From NCBI RefSeq assembly GCF_006149045.1, contig NZ_VBSN01000034.1:1-53859 (forward strand): 53,859 nucleotides of DNA, read 5' to 3'. The position numbers were made by a program, and so were the translations under genes. This stretch comes from Dyadobacter flavalbus. Its GTDB lineage: Bacteria > Bacteroidota > Bacteroidia > Cytophagales > Spirosomataceae. Positions within the stretch are counted from its first letter, which is position 1; the number at the start of each line of letters is the position of its first letter. This document shows positions 1-9,233 of the stretch, piece after piece. Below the pieces are notes generated by a model, which saw nothing but the letters and a program-made list of their open reading frames with translations, was not told where the DNA came from and ran no database searches.

Positions 1-87
1 AAGGGCTGTTACCTTAAATGTTTCAGCGGAAGAAGGAAAAATCAGACAAGTGGCATCCATGATAAGTCTGAACGCCTAAATGGTAAT

Positions 88-861
88 TTACAATGCACAT
101 ACATACCACCAAAATTGGGGAAGAACCAACATACTCCGGAATATCCAACAAGAATAACATTGATTGACTAAAACAGCTTCGCAACAACCATTTCCTGTCT
201 CATTGCTCCGAGCGGCAACTTTTTTAGAAACCATTTCGAAGTGCATCATATAGTGGCTGGGCGGGGCTTGGTGGCATTGGGAACAATTAATAGAAAGTAC
301 CGATGGGTGTTGGAACTCAGGAATTGTCCACTGGGTAGCAGCATGGCAGGATGCACAGTTATCGCCCATCAAACCAAGATGCTTATCTTTTGTGCCGTGG
401 CAGGTCGCACAATTTAGTTTTGCAATTTGATCTGAAACGAGCGGGTGGTCAGCCGGTATGATTGACTTATCTAATTGAAAAAATTTTTGTCCATTGCCAA
501 TTATTTTTTCACCAATAACGGCCAACGCCTTATGGTCCATTACCCGCAAATTTGCGTCTAAGCCCTGGTGTTCAATATGGCAGGAGGAGCAATTGCCGAT
601 TACACCATGAAAAGCAGTGGGCTGCCGATCTAGTAATACCTCGTTATCGCCATGGCAGGAAATACATTTTGCATTGTCGACACCCATTGTTGGTGTGTGG
701 CAGGTTGCACAATTGGCCGAAAGTGTTTCATGGGCAGAAGACAATTTGCCGGGACTTGCTTGTGATTGCCAGCTATTTTTTTCTGCAAAATTGAAACTGC
801 CGTAGTGAGAAACTACCGCTATGTAAAATATAAGGATAAGTATGCCTAGTATTTTTTTCAT
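88..861 (-). CDS. Multiheme cytochrome c, six CxxCH motifs
   Basis: Predicted exported c-type cytochrome of 257 residues. An N-terminal hydrophobic stretch (about residues 4-18) acts as signal or anchor. Six CxxCH heme-attachment motifs are seen at about residues 51, 66, 91, 151, 169 and 193, so six covalent hemes in the periplasm are expected. A seventh CxxC (CYSCW, about 235) lacks the histidine, and the sequence after about residue 215 does not look like a cytochrome, so the 3' end may be mutated or rearranged. The start overlaps the stop of the upstream membrane gene by four bases (ATGA), so the two are translationally coupled. With that b-type protein and the flavin/[2Fe-2S] reductase it probably forms an electron path out of the inner membrane. 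The family is clear; the electron acceptor is unknown. Confidence 0.85.
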   Translation of the reverse strand: MKKILGILILIFYIAVVSHYGSFNFAEKNSWQSQASPGKLSSAHETLSANCATCHTPTMGVDNAKCISCHGDNEVLLDRQPTAFHGVIGNCSSCHIEHQGLDANLRVMDHKALAVIGEKIIGNGQKFFQLDKSIIPADHPLVSDQIAKLNCATCHGTKDKHLGLMGDNCASCHAATQWTIPEFQHPSVLSINCSQCHQAPPSHYMMHFEMVSKKVAARSNETGNGCCEAVLVNQCYSCWIFRSMLVLPQFWWYVCAL

Positions 862-1613
862 CTAAGATATCTTAACCCAAAATAAATGGCTGACCAAATG
901 TGCAGTATAAGCAAAATGTAAAATATAGAAGAAGTTATGATATGGATTTTCAACCATCTGGCTGTTCTCCGTTTTAGCAATTCGTGTGTTTTGATGGCAT
1001 ATTCAAGGTCGGCAATCGACTCAGCTAAATATAATGCTTGGTGCGATAGCAGAGATTTCGGGTCCCTTGCAATACTTCCGGTACCGACAAAGCTGTTAAA
1101 AGCTCGGCCTATCAAATTGCTGTCAACAACATGCGTCGCTTCTGATTGCTTACTTATCTCACTAATCAATTGGTTGTATTGTGTAGCCAAAAGATTTAGT
1201 TCAGCTTGTTTTTCATTAATTTCTTTTGATGAATAAGTAAGAAAATACCTGCCTATAAAACCACATAATACCGTAAGCATCATTATTGCGGTGAGCCATA
1301 TACCCAGATTGCTTTCGAAGCGGTGGCCCGTGTGGATTATAGCAAAAATGGCTCCAACAATGCTTGTATAAACATGCCAGTTAAGTAACACGCCGGTCGA
1401 AATGTGCTTTGTAATTTTTTCTTTAATATAAGGTAGTCGTTTGGTGGCGGAATATAAAAGCGGGGGCACAATCATCAGCAATGCAGCAGTAATTGCCAAT
1501 ATACCACCGGTAAGGCTACCTGCAAACCGTGGAGACTGATGCACCAGAAAGCCTAACCACAAAATAAGTTGTAGTATAAGCATTGAGACCATAATGGTGC
1601 GTTCCCGTTTCAT
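858..1613 (-). CDS. Membrane cytochrome b-like protein with two H-x13-H pairs
   Basis: Integral membrane protein of 251 residues with about five hydrophobic segments (near 8-25, 33-55, 76-97, 104-124, 222-246). Two helices carry histidines with identical spacing, H80/H94 and H224/H238, the bis-heme pattern of ferric reductase, NOX and cytochrome b families. A polar, probably cytoplasmic stretch separates the last two helices. I infer that it carries two b hemes and moves electrons across the membrane between the reductase encoded just upstream (1637-3643) and the multiheme cytochrome that follows with a 4-bp overlap. Heme binding is inferred from spacing only. Confidence 0.75.
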   Translation of the reverse strand: MKRERTIMVSMLILQLILWLGFLVHQSPRFAGSLTGGILAITAALLMIVPPLLYSATKRLPYIKEKITKHISTGVLLNWHVYTSIVGAIFAIIHTGHRFESNLGIWLTAIMMLTVLCGFIGRYFLTYSSKEINEKQAELNLLATQYNQLISEISKQSEATHVVDSNLIGRAFNSFVGTGSIARDPKSLLSHQALYLAESIADLEYAIKTHELLKRRTARWLKIHIITSSIFYILLILHIWSAIYFGLRYLR

Positions 1614-1636
1614 TTATGTATTCCCTTCGTAAAAAT

Positions 1637-3643
1637 TTAAGCATCAACTGACACAGCTTCAGTAGCCTTTGCTTGACAAGCCAAAATTATATTTTGTGCC
1701 TTCTCATCCTCTGTCAACGCATCTTTTATATCCATGGTTACTTTACCTGAAATCAATGTTATTTTACACACACCGCATGTTCCGACGCGGCAGGAATAAT
1801 CAATGTTTATGCCGGCATCTTCCGAGGCTTCGAGTATTGATTTATCCGCCGTAAGTATTGCTGTCTTATTTGATTTTGTAAAAGTGACCACCCCACCTGT
1901 GCCTTCCTGAGGCAAAACAGGGTTCTCATTTTCTTGAATTGCCGTTTCTTCTTCTCCAGGTGTGGCAACTGCTTGTCCTGCTTGATTTTCTTCTAATGGT
2001 CTTACAGGGGGCAAGACTGACTGTGGCGTAGTTTTAGTTACAGGCGGGCCTGCAAAGATCTCTAGCATGACATTTTCCTTCGGCACTTTTAACGAATCCA
2101 TCATTAGCTTTACCGCATCCATCATGGGCTTTGGCCCGCAAATGTGAATCATGCGGGTTGCAATGTCGGGCACCCGTTCCGCTATTATTTCTTTCGTGAT
2201 ATGACCGGGAATAAAGTCAACCCCGGCCGCGCCTTGTTGTTGGCTAAGTACAAAAAACACATGTAGATTAGGGTAGCGTTTTTGTAGGTACAATAATTCT
2301 TCACGGAAAATTATACTGCTTTCATTCTTACAAGTCAAGAAAAAATAAATTTCACCTTTCCAGGAGTGGTCTGTCAAATAACGCACAGCACTCATCATTG
2401 GCGTTAATCCTACGCCACCCCCAATGAATACGGCACTGTCCGCATGCGTTTCTGTAAAAGTAAATTTGCCAGAAGGGGCAGTAAACTGCATTAACTCTCC
2501 AATATGAACTTCATTGTGCATATAATGGGAAACAGTTCCCTTTTCTTCGTGCTTCACCGTTATTTCGCAATACTCTGTATGTGTAGGTGAGGAAGCAATC
2601 GTGTACGAACGTTTTACAGGTACACCCGCTGGATTAATAGTTACTGTAATAAATTGACCAGGAAAAAAATTAAAGGGAAGCTTTTTACCTGCTGGATCTG
2701 TAAGGCGGTAGGTTTTTACATTCGGGGTTTCTACAAAAATTTCTGCAACGAGTAAAGTTCCTGTCCATGAATTTGGTTTTGATGGTGCATTAGCAGGATT
2801 TACAGCAGGTGTTGCTCCGGCTTTATCAGGGGGAATAGCTGTATTAGCGCCAGGTTTGTCTGAGGGAGGTGCTGCACCTGATTTATCAGAACCTGGTGGT
2901 GGTACATTGTTTTTTGAATTGCCAGATAATTTTTCAACAAGCTCATTGGCACGTTTCATTTTATGGAAATACATCCAAACCATCGTTACTGCAAACGCAG
3001 TGAGCAAAAACATGGTAATATAATGAAACCAGGAAAGCCCCATAAAACTGTGCTTCTTTGCATTTTCGATGGTCTTAAGATTCATTTCCCGGTTAAACCA
3101 TTGTAAAGCGGTAAGGCGGGGGTCAATATTTTCTGCTAATGACCGTTGGCCTTCCAGGCCGCTTTCCATTATTATTTGCCCGCGGCGTATTTGTTGGTTT
3201 GCTTCTTTCATAGCTTGCAAATCTTGCAAACGGGTGGCACCTGAAAGTTGCTTTAAACCTACATTCAGCATGGCATTGCCTTCGGTAATTTGCTTATTTG
3301 CTAACTGGTTTATTTCTCTGCGTTTTTCCGGAGTTAGCTCATTTGCCTGCATCAGCACGGGATACATTTCCTTATTGGTAGGCTTGCCCATTCCCTTCAT
3401 CATATCGCCCATGCCATCTCCCATACCACCAGCCATATTACCAGCACCTGTATCCTTCATTGCAGCGCCTGCATCTTTTGCAGTTGCCATCTTATTTTTT
3501 GAAGCACTGGTATCAGCTGTTGCTTTGTCGGGATGGTGGCTTGCATGCTCATCAGGAGTTTGAGCAATAGCTGCAAATGCTATTATTGAAATTGTAACCA
3601 CAAAAGCAATAGAATTCACAAAAGAGGACAATTTCATAATCAA
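1637..3643 (-). CDS. Membrane-tethered FAD/NAD(P)H oxidoreductase with C-terminal [2Fe-2S] ferredoxin domain
   Basis: 668 residues. Signal peptide (about 1-28), a His/Met/Gly-rich segment (34-90), a helical periplasmic region (90-195), one membrane helix (about 203-226) and a Pro-rich linker with repeats (247-290). A ferredoxin-NADP reductase module follows: FAD motif RSYT at 345-348, NAD(P) motif GGGVGLTP at 408-415 and CGPKPMMDA at 502-510. Last is a plant-type [2Fe-2S] domain with C618, C623, C626 and C656. The topology puts the redox module in the cytoplasm, where it would take electrons from NAD(P)H and pass them to the adjacent b-type membrane protein. It stands 23 bp upstream of that gene. 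The final acceptor (oxygen, copper, silver or another metal) cannot be told from sequence. Confidence 0.85.
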   Translation of the reverse strand: MIMKLSSFVNSIAFVVTISIIAFAAIAQTPDEHASHHPDKATADTSASKNKMATAKDAGAAMKDTGAGNMAGGMGDGMGDMMKGMGKPTNKEMYPVLMQANELTPEKRREINQLANKQITEGNAMLNVGLKQLSGATRLQDLQAMKEANQQIRRGQIIMESGLEGQRSLAENIDPRLTALQWFNREMNLKTIENAKKHSFMGLSWFHYITMFLLTAFAVTMVWMYFHKMKRANELVEKLSGNSKNNVPPPGSDKSGAAPPSDKPGANTAIPPDKAGATPAVNPANAPSKPNSWTGTLLVAEIFVETPNVKTYRLTDPAGKKLPFNFFPGQFITVTINPAGVPVKRSYTIASSPTHTEYCEITVKHEEKGTVSHYMHNEVHIGELMQFTAPSGKFTFTETHADSAVFIGGGVGLTPMMSAVRYLTDHSWKGEIYFFLTCKNESSIIFREELLYLQKRYPNLHVFFVLSQQQGAAGVDFIPGHITKEIIAERVPDIATRMIHICGPKPMMDAVKLMMDSLKVPKENVMLEIFAGPPVTKTTPQSVLPPVRPLEENQAGQAVATPGEEETAIQENENPVLPQEGTGGVVTFTKSNKTAILTADKSILEASEDAGINIDYSCRVGTCGVCKITLISGKVTMDIKDALTEDEKAQNIILACQAKATEAVSVDA

Positions 3644-3664
3644 ATATTTATATCATATCAATTA

Positions 3665-4540
3665 TTACATATCATCCATCATGGGCATTGGTTTTTTGTC
3701 TTTTTTCATCTTATCTGCACCCATCCCCATCATGTCCATACCTTTGTCCATCATATCCATACCTTTATCCATCTCATCATCCATCATGGGCTTATCTGCT
3801 GGCCCCATAGCCTTGCCTGTCATAGCTTTGCCCATATCCATCATATCCATGCCTTTATCCATCATATCCATATCATCAGCCATGGGTTTATCGACCATGG
3901 CACCGCTTACTTTTCCCATCATTTCTTTACCCATGGTAATCATGTCCATCCCTTTATCGATCATAACCATACCGGTTTGCATCATCGGCTTATCCTTGTT
4001 TTTTTGTGCATGCTGGGTCATCATTTTGCCAGACTTTGCCACATCTAATCCCTGATGAATCATAATCATTCCGTTGTCGCTCATATCCATATCTTTTCCT
4101 GCTGTCTTTTTTATACTATCACCCATTGGCATCTTATGATCCATGTCTTCATTTTCGTGTTCAGGACTATTAATGGAACTCCGCCCGGCTTTTACCATTT
4201 CTATCCCTTTGTCCATTAGTGCTATCCCACTACTAGTCATCGTTCTGTCATTGGCTCTTTCGCCCTTATTTACCATATCGTTGCCGGCTTTTACCATTTC
4301 CATTCCTCTATAAATTGTATCTACGCCTGTATCATCATCACTTTTCACATTTGTTTGGGCGGCAGAGTCTGTCGTTTTAGCATTACCTGTACTATCAGTA
4401 CTATTGCAGCTGGCGATGAAAAAAGGTGCAAATAAGATGATGAGAAAGCCAATCATTCTTGGCGTACTCTTATACTTTGTAGGAGGTTTATTACCTGAAA
4501 CCAAAGTTCTTTTTAGGTTATTTAAAACTGATATGTTCAT
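3665..4540 (-). CDS. Met-rich repeat lipoprotein, probable copper/silver binding
   Basis: Lipoprotein of up to 291 residues with a lipobox ending at C45 (FFIASC). An internal ATG at residue 29, just before the hydrophobic stretch, is an equally good start. Most of the mature protein is imperfect repeats built on MDKGMDMM-like units separated by short K/G/D stretches, with few histidines and no further cysteines. Clusters of Met with Asp suit Cu(I)/Ag(I) or Cu(II) binding in the periplasm. No catalytic domain is seen. It lies 21 bp upstream of the redox genes and shares their strand. The repeat character is seen directly; metal binding is inferred from composition and setting. Confidence 0.7.
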   Translation of the reverse strand: MNISVLNNLKRTLVSGNKPPTKYKSTPRMIGFLIILFAPFFIASCNSTDSTGNAKTTDSAAQTNVKSDDDTGVDTIYRGMEMVKAGNDMVNKGERANDRTMTSSGIALMDKGIEMVKAGRSSINSPEHENEDMDHKMPMGDSIKKTAGKDMDMSDNGMIMIHQGLDVAKSGKMMTQHAQKNKDKPMMQTGMVMIDKGMDMITMGKEMMGKVSGAMVDKPMADDMDMMDKGMDMMDMGKAMTGKAMGPADKPMMDDEMDKGMDMMDKGMDMMGMGADKMKKDKKPMPMMDDM

Positions 4541-4653
4541 AATGTTGTGTTTTATTGATGATTAATCATCTTTGTAAGGTGGAAAACTGATTACCTCTCT
4601 TTTGGAGCTAAAATGTTATCCCACACTTCCACAAAGTACGGATAACACCATCG

Positions 4654-5109
4654 TCACTTCATTTTCATATCCTTGTGCTCGCTTTTCATCTGAAGACAGT
4701 GCATAGCGCAGGCTCCATATTGCTTGTAATTTTCATGAAGAAGAAGAACTGTTTTGCCATTTTTATCTTTGACTTCACAAATCCCATTCATGGGAACAGA
4801 TACTGTTAAACTGTCACTCGCCCCGCTTTTAACATGATACAGATAGGTGCCGTTTTTTGAGGCTTTACCAAGATTTTTTCCCGTTGCATCAACAGCATTT
4901 CCCTTATCATCGATGTGGGCAATTTTAACTCCGGCAGCATCTTTTATAATTCCGTCGCTGGTAACCCAGCCAATGTGCTTTCCTTTTGCATCAGTGACTT
5001 TACCCTGCGCATCAATTGAGGGTATTGGCTGTTTGTAATTTTGTGAATATACATTTCCAATTGCAAAAAACAGAAATGCCAAAAGGAAGATAAATTGGTT
5101 CTTTTTCAT
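4654..5109 (-). CDS. Secreted 5-fold beta-flower-like protein
   Basis: 151 residues with a signal peptide (about 1-22). The mature part is a string of short hairpin-like repeats of the type 'G-x-V-x-D-A-x-G-x-x-I-G', as in Bacteroidota proteins named 5-fold beta-flower proteins. The C-terminus adds Cys residues (ICEVKD, ACAMHC) and a Met/His/Lys tail that could bind metal. A paralog in the same island (22388-22933) has the same body but ends in a heavy-metal-binding domain. The molecular role is unknown; placement points to periplasmic copper handling. Confidence 0.7.
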   Translation of the reverse strand: MKKNQFIFLLAFLFFAIGNVYSQNYKQPIPSIDAQGKVTDAKGKHIGWVTSDGIIKDAAGVKIAHIDDKGNAVDATGKNLGKASKNGTYLYHVKSGASDSLTVSVPMNGICEVKDKNGKTVLLLHENYKQYGACAMHCLQMKSEHKDMKMK

Positions 5110-5227
5110 TTGATTGTCATTTTTAAAATTTTAGTAAATTTATTTGGCGTAACAAATAAAAAGCATGATAATAATCACATATTCAATTGCTTATAGTCAT
5201 ATTGTTCACTTCAAGTTGCAAATAAAA

Positions 5228-5254
5228 AAAGGGTAACCATAGTGATTACCCTTT
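5228..5254 (-). terminator. Intrinsic terminator after the Cys-rich copper storage gene
   Basis: A perfect 9-bp stem AAAGGGTAA / TTACCCTTT with a 9-base loop. Read on the minus strand it is followed by a T-rich run (TTTTTTTATT), the layout of an intrinsic terminator. It lies 24 bp past the stop of the four-helix Cys-rich gene, so the transcript from the upstream copper genes probably ends here and the beta-flower gene beyond has its own promoter. Confidence 0.75.
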
Positions 5255-5277
5255 AAAATTATTTTCTGGAATTCTAG

Positions 5278-5622
5278 TTAAACCGAGGTTGCCATTTCTT
5301 CGCACACCTGGGCACATTTACGACAAGCTTCTGCGCACTCGCGGCAATGATCCATGCCCATTTCTGCGTGCTTTTCACATTCTTGTGCACATGCATTACA
5401 CGCATCTGCACAAACACGGCAAAGGTGAGCGCTGAAACTGCTGCCAAGGCTCATCACTTCGGCTGCGCTTCGGCAAATGGCTGCGCACTCCAGGTCAAGT
5501 TGGATGCACTTTACCATATGTCCTACGTGCTCTTCTTTTAAACACTCAGTTGCACAGTGGCTGCATGCGATAGCACATGCCACGCAGGCATCAATGCAGT
5601 GTTTGAATTGTTGATGTGCCAT
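5278..5622 (-). CDS. Cys-rich four-helix-bundle copper storage protein (Csp/DUF326)
   Basis: 114 residues with about 19 cysteines in CxxC, CxxxC and CxxCxxxC spacings along amphipathic helices, the pattern of the Csp (DUF326) copper storage family. These bundles bind many Cu(I) ions inside the tube through Cys thiolates. No signal peptide is present, so this is a cytosolic Csp3-type protein. It is followed by a strong terminator and stands downstream of the DUF305, CopZ-like and CopA genes. Likely role is buffering cytosolic Cu(I). Confidence 0.88.
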   Translation of the reverse strand: MAHQQFKHCIDACVACAIACSHCATECLKEEHVGHMVKCIQLDLECAAICRSAAEVMSLGSSFSAHLCRVCADACNACAQECEKHAEMGMDHCRECAEACRKCAQVCEEMATSV

Positions 5623-5645
5623 AATTTTTATGTTTTAATAAGAGA

Positions 5646-6269
5646 TTAATTACTTCTATTAGCTAGTAAAAATGCTTGAAATGCTTCAATTTCTTTATTT
5701 TGCTCTTCGATAATCATAGTTGATAAGGTTTTTAGCTGAGTGCTTTTTCCCATCAACAATTGCATTTGGGCCATTTCTGTCGCGCTTTGGTGATGCCCAA
5801 TCATCAACGTAGCAAAATCCTGATCGATATTGCCATTAATAACCTGAAGATCAGATTGTTTCTCCATACGCTCCATTCCTTCCATCATTTTCATATGGAA
5901 CTCCATATTCATGGTTGTTGGCGTAGCAGTACTTAGAAATGAATCCAAGGTAGCAATCTCCTTTTGTTGAGCATCAATAATGGCTTGGGCCATAGCTTTC
6001 ATCTCAGCGTTACTTCCTGATTGCAGCTCTAACTTGGCCATTTCAATTGCACCCATATGGTGCATTTTCATCATACTTGCATAATCGATATCAGGATCCT
6101 GGGTGACCTTCATCATATCCATTTCGGCCATCATATCATGCATCACCGTCATCATCTGGTTTTGGTCGTGCGCCTGAATTGTGATTTTATCATCGTCATT
6201 ATCGTCAGAACATGCTGTGGCCAAAGCCATTACTACCGCAAGTCCTAACATTTTGAAGGTTGTCTTCAT
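5646..6269 (-). CDS. DUF305 family lipoprotein
   Basis: Start placed at the ATG directly before a lipoprotein signal sequence (MKTTFKMLGL ... LATAC); a longer frame reaches 6314 without adding signal features. About 207 residues. Two copies of the DUF305/ferritin-like helical pattern are seen, each with His-Met pairs (MMKMHHMGAIEMAK and MIGHHQSATEMAQ). The HHMGA and HHQSA motifs are the conserved core, presumed to bind copper or another metal in the periplasm. DUF305 genes are often found in copper clusters. Confidence 0.85.
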   Translation of the reverse strand: MKTTFKMLGLAVVMALATACSDDNDDDKITIQAHDQNQMMTVMHDMMAEMDMMKVTQDPDIDYASMMKMHHMGAIEMAKLELQSGSNAEMKAMAQAIIDAQQKEIATLDSFLSTATPTTMNMEFHMKMMEGMERMEKQSDLQVINGNIDQDFATLMIGHHQSATEMAQMQLLMGKSTQLKTLSTMIIEEQNKEIEAFQAFLLANRSN

Positions 6270-6368
6270 GGGTTGTCGTTTAATAAAAGAATAATTTGCC
6301 TGATAATCAGACAAATTATCTTAAAAAACTATGCCATTAGCACAATGATGGCACCCCAAAAAAGAACC

Positions 6369-6578
6369 CTAATTAACCTTCTCGATGGCAAAGCCCGCCC
6401 CTTTTACTGCGGAGATGATATTGTCCTCATTTCCGTCGACAGTTACCGTTAAAATCTTTTCTGGATTATTAATATCCACTTCCCAGTTACCCGTCCCTGC
6501 GCTTTCGTTTAAGCCAGGTGTAACTTGTGCCACACATCCACCGCATTTGATATTGGTTTTAAATTTTAGAGTTTCCAT
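6369..6578 (-). CDS. HMA-domain copper chaperone (CopZ-like)
   Basis: 69 residues forming one heavy-metal-associated fold. The metal-binding loop reads IKCGGCVAQV, with the usual CxxC occupied by CGGC, and the C-terminal strand ends GAGFAIEKV as in CopZ/Atx1 proteins. No signal peptide, so cytosolic. It lies just downstream of the CPC-type copper ATPase gene on the same strand and probably delivers Cu(I) to it. Confidence 0.88.
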   Translation of the reverse strand: METLKFKTNIKCGGCVAQVTPGLNESAGTGNWEVDINNPEKILTVTVDGNEDNIISAVKGAGFAIEKVN

Positions 6579-6645
6579 TGATTTGTTTATTTGAAATTAT
6601 GTGTAATTCTACTCTTGAACTTTTCTTGAACTTTGTTTATTGATA

Positions 6646-8910
6646 CTAAATCTTTGCTGTTTTCAACCTCAAACTATTGCTTACAACCGAAACGGAGCTC
6701 AGTGCCATTGCTGCCCCTGCAATCATGGGATCCAGTAAGAAGCCGTTGACAGGGTATAAAAGCCCAGCTGCGACAGGAATACCAATCAGATTGTAGATAA
6801 AAGCCCAGAAAAGGTTCTGTTTTATAGTCTTGACTGTTTTAGCAGAAAGCTTTAATGCTTTGGGTACCATGTTCAGATCCGAAGTGATTAACGTCATTTT
6901 TGCTACGTCCATAGCAATGTCTGATCCTTTACCCATCGCAATGCTAACATCTGCCTGCGCCAAGGCATGACTGTCATTGATCCCGTCGCCAACCATAGCC
7001 ACAATTTTTCCTTCTGCTTGCAGCTGTTTTACGAATTCTGCTTTTTGCGAAGGCATCACATCTGCTTTATAGTGTTTCAAACCTACTTGCTCTGCTACCG
7101 CAGCTGCGGTTTGTGTATTGTCACCGGTAAGCATATAAACCTGGATACCCCGGTTTTGTAGCGTTTCAATGGCCTGGCGGGAAGTAAGTTTGATTTTATC
7201 GGCTATGGCAATGATTGCCATTACGTGTCGGGAGTCTGCGAAGAAAATCACTGTTTTGGCCTGCTGCTGCCATCCTTCTGCTTCGAGGGAAAGCTGATTG
7301 TTTATGCTGATCTTATTCAACTCCATCAGTTTCCGGTTGCCGATATAGTATTGGGCTCCCTGATAAGACGAGCTTACTCCTAAACCGGTTATACTTTCAA
7401 ATTTATCCAGACGCAGCGCCTTGGCATTTTCATCTTTGAGACTTGCCACCACCGCTTCTGCCAACGGGTGCTCAGATTGAGCTTCCATAGCGAGCAGGAT
7501 TTGCTTGTATAACCTTGGATCACCACTATTTCCAGTCCAGGAAATGTCCGTTACAACGGGTTTGCCCTCAGTAATCGTCCCTGTTTTGTCCAGGATAACC
7601 GCATTTACTTTATGGCCTAATTCCAGGCTTTCGGCATCTTTAATCAGGATGTTATTTTCTGCGCCCTTTCCAATACCTACCATGATTGCGGTAGGCGTTG
7701 CAAGTCCAAGTGCGCAAGGGCATGCGATGACCAGCACCGTTACAGAAGTGAGTAGTGCATGTGTAAAAGCGTTTTCTGATCCAACCAGCATCCAGGTTAA
7801 AAATGTCAGCGCAGCAATGCCGATCACGACAGGCACGAAAATACCGGCTATTTTATCCACAAGCTTCTGAACTGGCGCTTTACTTCCCTGGGCTTCTTGC
7901 ACCATCTTGATGATCTGGGCAAGGATCGTATCACCTCCTACTTTTTGGGCTTTAAATTGAAAACTACCCTTTTGATTGATTGTCCCGGCAAAGACTTGTT
8001 CTCCCTGACTTTTTTCCACAGGCACAGGCTCCCCGCTGATCATGCTCTCATCCACAAATGATCTTCCATCTGTTACAACGCCATCAACCGGGATTTTTTC
8101 ACCAGGTCTGACCAGTAAGATATCATTAGCCTTTACTGCCGCTATTGGTATTTCCTGCTCTACACCATTGATAATAGCCCTGACTGTTTTAGGCTGCAAG
8201 CCTATCAATTTCTTTATGGCAGAAGAAGTATTTGACTTTGCTTTTTCTTCTAAGAGTTTGCCCAGGGAGATAAAAGCAATGACAACAGCTGCTGCTTCAA
8301 AATATACGTGAGCATGCAAACCCCTGTTATGCCAGAACTCAGGATAGATGGTGTTAAATGCACTAAACACAAATGCAATCCCGGTACTTAAAGCAACGAG
8401 CGTATCCATGTTGGCTTTACCATATTTAGCCTGTTTAAAGGCATTAATAAAAAAGCTGCGTCCCAGGTAAAATACAACGGGCGCTGACAATGCCATCATG
8501 ATCCAATTCCCGTAAGGCATTGTGTCCATGAAAAACATTCCAATTATGACAATCGGGAAAGAAAGGAGGGCAGCCCAGAATGTACGTTTTTTTAACTGCT
8601 TATAGTGCCTAAGCTGAGCATCTTGCTGCTCTTGCTGCGGATCCTCGGAATCAACAATCAGATCATAGCCCACAGAACGGATTAGATTCTGTAAGTCAAC
8701 TGGCTTAATGGCCTGATCATATTCAGCCCAAGCTGTTTGATTCGCATAATTTACGCCGGCATCGTGGACCCCTTTGGCTGATTTAAGTATGCTTTCCACA
8801 CTTACAGCGCACGCTGCGCAAGTCATACCCAGGACTGGAAAAGTCTTCTTTATATATGTAGTTTTTGAAGCCTTTTTAGCGCTTGTTTTTTCTGAAATGA
8901 GTGCTTCCAT
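6646..8910 (-). CDS. copA: Cu(I)/Ag(I)-exporting P1B-1 ATPase
   Basis: Start chosen at the ATG giving MEALISEK; an in-frame ATG at 8949 adds only 13 unlikely residues. 754 residues. One N-terminal HMA domain (GMTCAACAV, about 28-36), eight expected membrane segments, the TGE actuator motif in ISGEPVP, the CPCALG metal site in the membrane, the phosphorylation motif DKTGTIT, the HP motif (EHPLAEA) and [14 protein letters not shown]. This is the canonical CPC-type pump moving cytosolic Cu(I) or Ag(I) to the periplasm. It sits between a small 59-residue gene and the CopZ-like chaperone gene. Confidence 0.95.
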   Translation of the reverse strand: MEALISEKTSAKKASKTTYIKKTFPVLGMTCAACAVSVESILKSAKGVHDAGVNYANQTAWAEYDQAIKPVDLQNLIRSVGYDLIVDSEDPQQEQQDAQLRHYKQLKKRTFWAALLSFPIVIIGMFFMDTMPYGNWIMMALSAPVVFYLGRSFFINAFKQAKYGKANMDTLVALSTGIAFVFSAFNTIYPEFWHNRGLHAHVYFEAAAVVIAFISLGKLLEEKAKSNTSSAIKKLIGLQPKTVRAIINGVEQEIPIAAVKANDILLVRPGEKIPVDGVVTDGRSFVDESMISGEPVPVEKSQGEQVFAGTINQKGSFQFKAQKVGGDTILAQIIKMVQEAQGSKAPVQKLVDKIAGIFVPVVIGIAALTFLTWMLVGSENAFTHALLTSVTVLVIACPCALGLATPTAIMVGIGKGAENNILIKDAESLELGHKVNAVILDKTGTITEGKPVVTDISWTGNSGDPRLYKQILLAMEAQSEHPLAEAVVASLKDENAKALRLDKFESITGLGVSSSYQGAQYYIGNRKLMELNKISINNQLSLEAEGWQQQAKTVIFFADSRHVMAIIAIADKIKLTSRQAIETLQNRGIQVYMLTGDNTQTAAAVAEQVGLKHYKADVMPSQKAEFVKQLQAEGKIVAMVGDGINDSHALAQADVSIAMGKGSDIAMDVAKMTLITSDLNMVPKALKLSAKTVKTIKQNLFWAFIYNLIGIPVAAGLLYPVNGFLLDPMIAGAAMALSSVSVVSNSLRLKTAKI

Positions 8911-9045
8911 CGTCTTGTAGTGTTTATACAAAACTAAGTCCGAGCACACAAAATTTTATTACACAATTAACTACGAGATGTGCATAGTTTTTAGAATTTA
9001 ACTTTTTGAGAAGAGAGTTGTTATAGCAAATTACTGATGATGCTA

Positions 9046-9225
9046 CTAATCTCGCTTTGACCGCTTCCGTTTATTGCGGTACATGGTGTGGGACGAGCAG
9101 GGCCTTTTATTTTCATGTCTATCCAGCCGGTCATTTAAATCAAGCCAATCCCTGCGCTGGTAAGCAGGCTGGAAAGACTCCAACCTACTTTTAATTATTT
9201 TATCAAAATGCTGATTTTTCATCAT
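9046..9225 (-). CDS. Small 59-residue protein between two copper ATPase genes
   Basis: A short frame starting 8 bp after the stop of the CPH-type ATPase gene and ending about 135 bp before the CopA start, all co-directional. The N-terminal half (FDKIIKSRLE, then QRRDWLDLNDRLD) resembles the first helix of Bacteroidota anti-sigma/PorXX-type cell-surface proteins. The last 20 residues are basic (NKRKRSKRD end). It may be a true small protein or a remnant of a longer gene. No function is assigned. Confidence 0.45.
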   Translation of the reverse strand: MMKNQHFDKIIKSRLESFQPAYQRRDWLDLNDRLDRHENKRPCSSHTMYRNKRKRSKRD

Positions 9226-9233
9226 TGAGCTAG

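Noticed and set aside
4557..4570. 14-bp palindrome GATGATTAATCATC upstream of the Met-rich lipoprotein
   Set aside because: Short and AT-rich; without a second copy or a known regulator it is not enough to call an operator.
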